From assembly GCA_000827205.1 (NCBI GenBank), contig KN832590.1, positions 18,592 to 39,746 on the forward strand: a stretch of 21,155 bases of DNA, read 5' to 3'. Shown here in pieces: positions 1 to 6,151 of this stretch (the stretch's first letter is position 1; each line of letters starts with the position of its first letter). A model generated the notes under the pieces. The model searched no databases. It was given only the letters and a program-made list of their open reading frames with translations, and was not told the DNA's origin. This DNA is from Plicaturopsis crispa FD-325 SS-3. Taxonomy: Eukaryota; Basidiomycota; Agaricomycetes; Amylocorticiales; Amylocorticiaceae. A program made the translations under genes and the position numbers.

Positions 1-27
1 ACCTCTTGAACCAAATAGCAAGCACAG

Positions 28-429
28 CTGGACGTCTATGACACCGCTGTAAAGGAAAAAAAGGCCCTCCCCAATACATTCTGGGCGTTCGTAGACGACA
101 AGCTTAACGATCGTCGCAAGGAGGCCTTGAAGCTTCCCGAGGATGAGCGTAAAGCCCACATCAGCCGGTGCGCAATCTGTATGATTCAATCGTTCGCACG
201 ACTGACCACGGGATTCAGACCCTTTGATCTTGCTCTCAAAAAGCATATCGCGGAGTTCCCACCTCGAGTCAAGAAGCCGAAGACAATGTCGCTACCTCCG
301 TGGCAGGTTGAACTGCAAAACTCCGTTGAGGAGATGGCGACCTACAACAATGAAGACTTGAACGAACCGATCAGTAACGCCAACAACACGCAGGATGTTC
401 CGCAGGATGATTCCCAGGAGCTAGAGTAA
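28..429 (+). CDS. Last exon of an unrecognised gene (partial)
   Basis: An open frame runs to a TAA at 427-429. Just upstream the same frame has stops (7-9 and 16-18), and the bases before position 28 (GCAAGCACAG) look like a 3' splice site, so this is read as the terminal exon of a gene that begins outside the window. The roughly 133 residues include FWAFVDDKLNDRR, a middle part rich in K and P (PPRVKKPKTMSLPPW), and an acidic, N- and Q-rich C-terminus ending DDSQELE. I see no signal peptide, membrane segment or catalytic motif and do not recognise the family. It points toward the minus-strand genes at 5498-8101, so the LINE lies in the spacer between convergent genes. The exon call is fairly secure; the function is unknown. 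Confidence 0.55.
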   Translation: MDVYDTAVKEKKALPNTFWAFVDDKLNDRRKEALKLPEDERKAHISRCAICMIQSFARLTTGFRPFDLALKKHIAEFPPRVKKPKTMSLPPWQVELQNSVEEMATYNNEDLNEPISNANNTQDVPQDDSQELE

Positions 430-583
430 TCAAGACCTCTCGTTTTTCATGTCCCTTTCATTCATTCATGCCCCCTACATCATAAAGCCTCGTATAATAC
501 TCCTGCGTTACTTAGTACTGCTACTGTAGTATATCTTTACGGTCAATTAATGCTCGTCACTTGCGATTATCCATCTGTATGAA

Positions 584-597
584 GTTGCAAGCATTGA
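584..597. repeat. LINE target-site duplication, left copy
   Basis: GTTGCAAGCATTGA here matches GTTAGCAAGCATTGA at 5298-5312, directly after the poly(A) tract, with one inserted A. A 14-15 bp duplication of variable length is what target-primed reverse transcription produces. It fixes the left end of the retrotransposon at about 598. Confidence 0.85.
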
Positions 598-870
598 GAC
601 TCCAAGACAAGAATCCTAAAAGCGCAGCTCAAGGCTACACTCAACGACAGCAACCTAGACTCAGACGAGAAGTTAATCACAGCTGACCACATAGCAGAGA
701 AATTGAAATCCCTGGAACAGGGGCGCCACCTATCCATCCGCGACAGCATTGCCGCGAAAGCGAGACTAGAAAATGAGACCGCGGCGCTAGCAGCAAATCA
801 TGGACAAGCATGGGGAAATTAAAAAAGCCCAGAGACACCATACAAGAATTACATATCCGGGTACAAACCC
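598..870 (+). pseudogene. LINE ORF2 remnant: endonuclease-RT linker, frameshifted
   Basis: Frame 1 (598-822) reads a helical, charged segment containing HIAEKLKSLEQGRH and AAKARLENET. Near 797 the sensible reading moves to frame 3 (SWTSMGKLKKPRDTIQEL), and near 852 to frame 2 (YPGTNP). From memory, AAKARLEGET, KKPRD and PGTNPPxYETRSDKM occur in this order in the linker before the reverse transcriptase of Agaricomycete LINEs, so this is one decayed coding stretch with two small indels, not an ORF1. It is interrupted at 870/871 by DNA transposon 1. With 871-1535 removed, frame 2 here joins the long frame at 1536 without a shift. The endonuclease domain itself is missing. Confidence 0.75.
863..870. 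repeat. Target-site duplication of DNA transposon 1, left copy
   Basis: ACAAACCC, repeated exactly at 1528-1535 on the far side of the insertion. The surrounding codons read PGTN before the element and continue PPAYETRS after it. Confidence 0.85.
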
Positions 871-1527
871 AGGACCCCCGACAATCGCCTCAGATGTCTG
901 TTCTGAGGTCCGCGTCTGCCATCCGGAAGCCCATTTTCGCGCCGGACGCCTACGGCGTCCGGATTTCTTCCCATACTTGACCTCAGGACCCTCTGACGTC
1001 CGGACTAGCGACATATACATCGAAAAAATCGAAAAAAAATACCAGAAAATACGAATTTTTTCTACGGGCTCAAAATAAGCAAGGCAGGTCATATGTGTGT
1101 GTTGAATGTCTTTGACTTGATTTGCAAGAGCCCTGGCGTAAGGGAGGAGGCCCGGGGAGGGTGGATCACTACCCTCGGAGCGTCGGTCGCTTTTTTGATA
1201 CAGATTCGCGCACAATGAAAGCGCCGCCGCTTTTACCGTGGAGAAACCATCTGAAAAAGCCGTCGAAACTGCCTTGTTTGGTGCACTTTGGGTACTGAAT
1301 TTTTCTTTCCGTCAGGATCCCGGCCAGGTGGCAGGTGGAGGTCGGAGGCCTCGACGTCCGGACTTGCACACACCCCTTGTCACCACCCCCTGCCGCCCGG
1401 AAAATGCCCCAGACATCGGGCCAAAATTTGGCCTTCTGACATCCGGATTCGCACAGGGCTCCGGCGCTACGCGCCGTCTGACATCCGGACTGGCGCACAG
1501 GGATATGGGTCGATTGTCAGGGGTCCT
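871..1527. mobile_element. Non-autonomous DNA transposon 1, inserted in LINE ORF2
   Basis: The ends are 17-bp terminal inverted repeats (871-887 and 1511-1527) with one mismatch. The left begins AGGACCCCCGACAATCG; the right end read on the minus strand is AGGACCCCTGACAATCG. An identical 8-bp ACAAACCC flanks both sides (863-870 and 1528-1535). The 657-bp body is GC-rich, has no credible gene, and carries repeated TCTGACRTCCGGAYT-like motifs. An 8-bp duplication fits the hAT superfamily, but the TIR start is not the usual hAT YARNG, and a 9-bp reading (TACAAACCC) would fit Mutator-like elements, so the superfamily stays open. Excision in silico restores the LINE reading frame, which independently supports the borders. 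Confidence 0.88.
951..1500. repeat. Dispersed TCCGGA motifs within DNA transposon 1
   Basis: Variants of TCTGACRTCCGGAYT occur near 991 (TCTGACGTCCGGACT), 1352 (CGACGTCCGGACTTGCACA), 1437 (TCTGACATCCGGATTCGCACA) and 1480 (TCTGACATCCGGACTGGCGCACA), with partial copies near 915 and 955. The core GTCCGGAC is palindromic. Clustered motifs near the ends of non-autonomous elements often serve as transposase binding sites; here that role is inference. Confidence 0.65.
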
Positions 1528-4500
1528 ACAAACCCTCCGGCATACGAAACACGGTCCGACAAAATGGCGGAAATCGGGAGGAACCACAACGCAAACATTC
1601 AAGATGAGGGACGAACCCCATATGCAGAACGCGTAGAGACCATACGAGAGGTCCTTGCTCAGGTAGAAGTCAAACTCTCGGAAGACGACCATGCGAAGTT
1701 GGCGCAATGCCTCACAATTGAGGAAATTGAGACAGTACTCAAGGGCCTTCCAAATGCTAAAGCAGCAGGTATTAATGGCCTACCATACGAAATCTGGAAA
1801 ATACTCCATGAGCGCGAGTCGAAACGCCCGGAAGACGGGAAGAAGTTCAACGTACTTGAGACCCTTAGAGCCGTATACAACGACATTGAGAAGCACGGTA
1901 TAGTGCAAGGAACAGACTTTGCGGAAGGCTGGCTCTGCCCGCTTTACAAGAAAAAAGACAAACGAGAGATAGCAAACTACCGACCAATAACGCTGCTAAA
2001 CGGCGACTATAAGATATTCACGAAAGCATTGGCAATCCGCCTAGCAGAAACCGCACCGTCAGTGATACACGAGAACCAAGCTGGCTTCGTCCCTGGCCGC
2101 AGCATAACAGAACAAGTAAGGCTTACACAAATGATACTAAACTTTGCAGAAGCAGAGGAAATAGGAGGTGCTATTGTGGCGCTTGACCAAGAGAAAGCCT
2201 ATGACAAGATAATGCACGATTACCTGTGGGACACCCTGAGAAAATACAACTTCCCGGAACACATGATAAACACGGTCAAATCACTATATGAGAACGCAGA
2301 AACCTCAGTGATCATAAATGGGGAAATAAGCTCAAAATACAAGGTAACCCGAGGAGTGCGTCAAGGAGACCCACTCTCGTGCCTACTGTTCGACATAGCA
2401 ATCGAACCACTCGCAGAACTGCTCCGGAAATCAGAGCTAAAAGGTATGCAAGGACCAGGGCTAGCTCACAGAACAGTGGTCACTCTATTTGCAGACGACA
2501 CAACAGTATATTTGAACTCGGATGATGACTTTCAAACTCTACAAAGCATACTAGACAAATGGTGTATAGCGTCAGGCGCAAAATTTAACACAACTAAGAC
2601 TGAAGTCATACCAATTGGCTCAAAACTGTACCGCGAAAACCTACAGACAACACGTCTGCTGTCCCCAAACCACCCCCCGATACCGGAGTCCATCAATATT
2701 GCAAGCGATGGCGTAGCAACGAGGATCCTCGGAGCCTGGATAGGCAACGAAACCAACGAGGAAGGTGTCTGGTCAACAGCTTTAGAGAAGATTGCAGCCA
2801 GCTTAGAGCGTTGGGAAAGCACTAACCCAACAGTAGAAGGACGTAAAATCATTCTGCAGTTCACTGTGGCAGGAATATCCCAGTACCTGACAGTGGTCCA
2901 AGGAATGCCAAGCGAAATTGAGAACAGGATCCTAAAGATTAGCCACTCCTTCATATGGGACAATGCAGGGAAAAGCACCATTAATAAAGAAACACTACAC
3001 GCCCCCGTCGAAAACGGAGGAAAGAAACTGATTAACATACAAGCGAGGAACGAAGCAATAGAACTTAACTGGTTAAAGGGGTACCTCGCGGAAGGAGAAC
3101 ACCGACCCCAATGGGCCTTTTTTGCTGACGCACTGATTGCACGGTGCGCAAGCACTACACCGCTGGTAGACAACGAAGCACGCATCAGCATCTTCTCACA
3201 AACTTGGAAACCAACGATGAGGAACCTACCTATAGGCCTCAGGCGAATGATCAAAGTGGCACGCAAGTATAAAGTACGTGTCGAAACCATTGAGCCGTCC
3301 GAAGAACTGCAAAAGGGTCTCCCAATATGGCTTCACATCGGAGCCTCGAAAGACATGAAAAAACTAAATAATCACAAACACGCCCGCTGCCTGAGGCAAA
3401 ACCATAAGATATCCACGACAGGAGAGCTGAAGGAGCTAACCGTGCGAAACAATGCTGACCATAAGCCAAGACGTAACTGTCGATGCCACTTTTGCAAACA
3501 CGATCGGAACGAGCTCGGATGCGATAACCCTCACAAGTGCCGCCAGTTTGCGGTGAAGTTCCTAAACAACCTAACGGACAAATGGAACCCAAGCCTACCA
3601 AAAAACAGACAAGTTAGCAACCTAACCGATGCCCAACTCGAAGGAAACAGGACAGCACTGGAGCAGAAAGAGAAACTTACTTTTGACCCGGACATGGCCA
3701 GGGAACTGGGACTCTCGGACAGTTTCAGGGTGTTCACGGAGGACCACGAACAGAACGAGAGAGCTATACAAACAGCCCAAGATGATCAGCCAGTAAATGA
3801 AGAGGCAACGAGGGTAACAACTCACGGAATAGTCAAGATAGACGAACACGGCGACTTTGTTGCTGGGGGTGGCGCATACTTCGCCCAAAATGATGCCCGG
3901 AACGTTTCCACCAGAATCGGACCGACAATTGCGTCTGCTCAAGGAGGTGAACTAGGCGCTATACTCTTGGTGCTACAGAAAACACCGAAGAACCGACCGT
4001 TAGAACTTGAAATAAGATCCAAGAACATCCTGAAAAATCTCACAACCGAGAAACAGGACCTGGAAGACAGCGACTTCCTAAACAGCAAAGACCGCAGCCT
4101 CCTGAAAGCGATATTAGCAAATCTACGAGAGAGAGGGACGAGCACATACCTAATCCAATCGAAACCAGGCACTAGAGCATCAGGAGCCAAAACCCTCGCT
4201 GAAAAAGGGTTACAGAAAGAAGCCCACGACCACATAGACACAACGACAAAAGCGAGCTTCACACTCACAGGCGTGAAACTCAACACCGGATCACAAGCAC
4301 TCTTCTACAAAGGAATCATGAGTACACAGATCCCACAAATAAGACGGACTACACTTACAAACCTGGACAAAACGCGACATGCAATGCGGAGCCTGAACGG
4401 CAAGACGCCGAACGATGTTCAAATCTGGCACTCAGTCAGGAATAAAGATATATACCGAACGACCCGCGGATTCCTATGGAAGAGTCTGCACGACGCGTAT

Positions 4501-5130
4501 AAGATAGGAGAATTCTGGTCAAGAATGTCAGACCCCAAATATGCACACAGGGCAAAGTGTGACCTGTGCGGCGAAGAAGAAACGATGGAGCACATACTAC
4601 TGGAGTGCGAATCTTCTCCGGTCAACAAGATTGTATGGTCACAAGCCGAAGAGCTGTGGAGAAAGCGAGAAAAAGATTGGCCGACGATATCGTACGGTCT
4701 AATCCTAGGATGTGGACTTGTCAGACTGAACAATGCGAGAACCAAGAAAGACGAGGGCAGAAGCCGATTACTGACTATAATAATATCTGAGGCAGCGCAC
4801 CTCATATGGAAAATCCGTTGTGAACGGGTGATCCAACGTGAAAGCCTAGAATCTGCAAGACACACGGAGGACGAGATATTGAAGAAGTGGATCTTCAGCA
4901 TAAACTACAGACTGAAGATGGACATACTACTCACCAACAGGTTCAAATTCGACACCCGAGCCACCAAGAAGGAAGCAGTGGTACTCCGGACATGGAGTGG
5001 TACTTTATTAGACGAAGAAAACCTGCCCGATGATTGGATCGGTCAGTCAGGAGTTTTAGTGGGTACGACCCCTCGTCAGCGCCGTCCCCCCGGACGGATT
5101 AGGCAGCATGCTGCCGGACGAGGAAGTTGA
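1528..5130 (+). CDS. LINE ORF2: reverse transcriptase, RNase H-like, zinc knuckle
   Basis: A continuous frame runs to TGA at 5128-5130. The frame is also open back to 1288, but everything before 1528 is DNA transposon 1. The first in-frame ATG inside LINE sequence is 1564, giving about 1,188 residues. Reverse transcriptase motifs appear in order: YRPITLLNGDYKIFTK, NQAGFVPGRS, LDQEKAYDK, RGVRQGDPLS and the catalytic LFADD (F at 2488-2490, DD at 2494-2499). An RNase H-like segment follows (about 3826-4230) that keeps the GGELGAILL glutamate, but where SDSK is usual it reads IRSK, so the active site looks incomplete. A zinc knuckle C-x2-C-x7-H-x4-C lies at 4558-4608. The protein would copy element RNA at a nicked target, but lacks its endonuclease part. 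Confidence 0.88.
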   Translation, partial: TNPPAYETRSDKMAEIGRNHNANIQDEGRTPYAERVETIREVLAQVEVKLSEDDHAKLAQCLTIEEIETVLKGLPNAKAAGINGLPYEIWKILHERESKRPEDGKKFNVLETLRAVYNDIEKHGIVQGTDFAEGWLCPLYKKKDKREIANYRPITLLNGDYKIFTKALAIRLAETAPSVIHENQAGFVPGRSITEQVRLTQMILNFAEAEEIGGAIVALDQEKAYDKIMHDYLWDTLRKYNFPEHMINTVKSLYENAETSVIINGEISSKYKVTRGVRQGDPLSCLLFDIAIEPLAELLRKSELKGMQGPGLAHRTVVTLFADDTTVYLNSDDDFQTLQSILDKWCIASGAKFNTTKTEVIPIGSKLYRENLQTTRLLSPNHPPIPESINIASDGVATRILGAWIGNETNEEGVWSTALEKIAASLERWESTNPTVEGRKIILQFTVAGISQYLTVVQGMPSEIENRILKISHSFIWDNAGKSTINKETLHAPVENGGKKLINIQARNEAIELNWLKGYLAEGEHRPQWAFFADALIARCASTTPLVDNEARISIFSQTWKPTMRNLPIGLRRMIKVARKYKVRVETIEPSEELQKGLPIWLHIGASKDMKKLNNHKHARCLRQNHKISTTGELKELTVRNNADHKPRRNCRCHFCKHDRNELGCDNPHKCRQFAVKFLNNLTDKWNPSLPKNRQVSNLTDAQLEGNRTALEQKEKLTFDPDMARELGLSDSFRVFTEDHEQNERAIQTAQDDQPVNEEATRVTTHGIVKIDEHGDFVAGGGAYFAQNDARNVSTRIGPTIASAQGGELGAILLVLQKTPKNRPLELEIRSKNILKNLTTEKQDLEDSDFLNSKDRSLLKAILANLRERGTSTYLIQSKPGTRASGAKTLAEKGLQKEAHDHIDTTTKASFTLTGVKLNTGSQALFYKGIMSTQIPQIRRTTLTNLDKTRHAMRSLNGKTPNDVQIWHSVRNKDIYRTTRGFLWKSLHDAYKIGEFWSRMSDPKYAHRAKCDLCGEEETMEHILLECESSPVNKIVWSQAEELWRKREKDWPTISYGLILGCGLVRLNNARTKKDEGRSRLLTIIISEAAHLIWKIRCERVIQRESLESARHTEDEILKKWIFSINYRLKMDILLTNRFKFDTRATKKEAVVLRTWSGTLLDEENLPDDWIGQSGVLVGTTPRQRRPPGRIRQHAAGRGS

Positions 5131-5152
5131 GCCCCACACTGCCCTTCAGGGC
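5082..5152 (+). other. Potential hairpins at the LINE 3' end
   Basis: Three short foldable segments cluster around the ORF2 stop codon: CCGTCC-CCCC-GGACGG (5082-5097), the 14-bp perfect palindrome GGCAGCATGCTGCC (5102-5115), and GCCC-TTCA-GGGC (5141-5152) in the 3' UTR. Many LINEs use a 3' RNA structure for recognition by their own reverse transcriptase. The base pairing is visible; the role is inference. Confidence 0.45.
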
Positions 5153-5272
5153 GTGCATTTGTGCATTTCTTCCTGGGTCCCACAAGGTTACACAGGTGAA
5201 ATATCCTACACAACCAGCGCGACGAAGAGAGTCCGACTACGTCGACTGCTCGAGTCTTGATTCGCTCCAACC

Positions 5273-5297
5273 AAAAAAAAAAAAAAAAAAAAAAAAA
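5273..5297 (+). other. LINE poly(A) tail
   Basis: Twenty-five consecutive A residues directly precede the right copy of the target-site duplication (5298-5312), marking the 3' end of the inserted cDNA. Confidence 0.92.
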
Positions 5298-5312
5298 GTT
5301 AGCAAGCATTGA
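5298..5312. repeat. LINE target-site duplication, right copy
   Basis: GTTAGCAAGCATTGA, the partner of 584-597, differing by one inserted base. Confidence 0.85.
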
Positions 5313-5497
5313 AACCATTTTTACCGAGCCATTTGCACCGTAAGCGTAAGGCATGTATGTCTCATCGCTGTCAATGCAATACCCATTCGACCCAAAGGTG
5401 TCGACCTCATTTCAATGAAATACAGACGACGAAACAACGTCTCTGCATGGACGTCGATCGGACGTATAGCAATAGCTGTCGAATTCACAGCGGCTAC

Positions 5498-6010
5498 TTA
5501 ATGTCGGGCACACAACGGTTCGAATATCCAAACAACATTCCTTCTTCGGACATTCATATCGCGTATCAAAAAAACGGTGGTGTACGTCGGCTTGGCTTCT
5601 TGGCTTCTTGTTACGACTTCTTCGTCCGCATCCAACAAATCCTGAAGCTCTTCTGCCGCGTTCTCGTCGTCGTCGGAATCATCACAATCGTCCCAGTTCT
5701 CCTCAATCTTGGATTCCGAGTCATCGTCGTTATTGGGGTCTGCGCTAAGACCGGGCATTCCCGATGCCGTGGGTTGAGGACGTTGTGAGTGATCCAAGAC
5801 AGGGTCCTCTCCGGCACGGAACCATGAGCTAACACTAGGCAACGGCGCCTCGTGCTCTTCAGGACCCATAAAGTCGGAAGTCGACACACCTAGCAGATTG
5901 AAGAGACCCTCCGCCTCCTCCCATGCTTGTTTCATGGCCGTCTCGATTTCGGAGTCCGTTGAAAGCTGGCTAGTTTTGCGAGATTTACGCCTTCCGAATC
6001 GACATATGTA
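5498..6010 (-). pseudogene. Acidic ORF, unrecognised; probable gene fragment
   Basis: On the minus strand a frame is open from about 6010 to the stop at 5498; the first ATG is at 5935, giving 145 residues. Before the ATG the same frame gives a basic stretch (FGRRKSRKTSQLSTDSEIE) that continues into TAMKQAWEEAEGLFNLLGV, so the real start is probably upstream or in another exon. The middle is strongly acidic (DDSDDDENAAEELQDLLDADEE). No domain is recognised. It lies 140 bp downstream of the 383-residue gene on the same strand, and could be the 3' part of a longer version of that gene or a separate fragment. I favour a fragment because the intervening sequence (6011-6151) has no clean splice path. 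Confidence 0.4.
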
Positions 6011-6151
6011 TGGGCATAACCAGATGCACGCGCCTTGGGGTCACCGGAATAGCGACCAAGTTTGACTGCTGCTCGAGCTCGAAGCAGGATGTGTATCCTG
6101 GGCCTCATGTACAGAAAATCCAGGTACGAGCAACAATTCTGCTCAGTTGGG

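Larger units (their letters stand above)
598..5297 (+). mobile_element. 5'-truncated LINE (non-LTR retrotransposon)
   Basis: The element is bounded by a 14/15-bp target-site duplication (584-597 and 5298-5312) and ends in a run of 25 A (5273-5297). It is 4.70 kb as it stands, or about 4.04 kb without the nested insertion at 871-1527. It starts inside coding sequence: the frame is open from the first base, its upstream stop lies within the duplicated target, and the N-terminal apurinic endonuclease part expected for a LINE of this type is absent. That is classic 5' truncation during reverse transcription. The domain order reverse transcriptase, RNase H-like region, zinc knuckle fits fungal Tad1-like LINEs; the clade assignment is inference. 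A truncated copy should not be able to move by itself. Confidence 0.93.

Noticed and set aside
598-822. Separate LINE ORF1
   Set aside because: The residues resemble the endonuclease-RT linker of ORF2, and the KKPRD and PGTNPP continuation fits once two indels and the insertion are taken into account.
787-1707. Several overlapping frames of 100-140 codons on both strands
   Set aside because: They fall on DNA transposon 1 and its junctions with the LINE. GC-rich repeats keep frames open; the residues show no family resemblance.
2532-3290. 252-codon minus-strand frame
   Set aside because: It lies antisense within the LINE reverse transcriptase coding region and is explained by the coding strand; no motif or splice context.
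5273-5297. Poly(A) run as an assembly artefact
   Set aside because: It is directly followed by a target-site duplication whose partner is at 584-597, so it is a genuine retrotransposon tail.
5515-5530. GGTTCGAATATCC resembling a tRNA T-loop
   Set aside because: No matching acceptor, D or anticodon stems around it on either strand.
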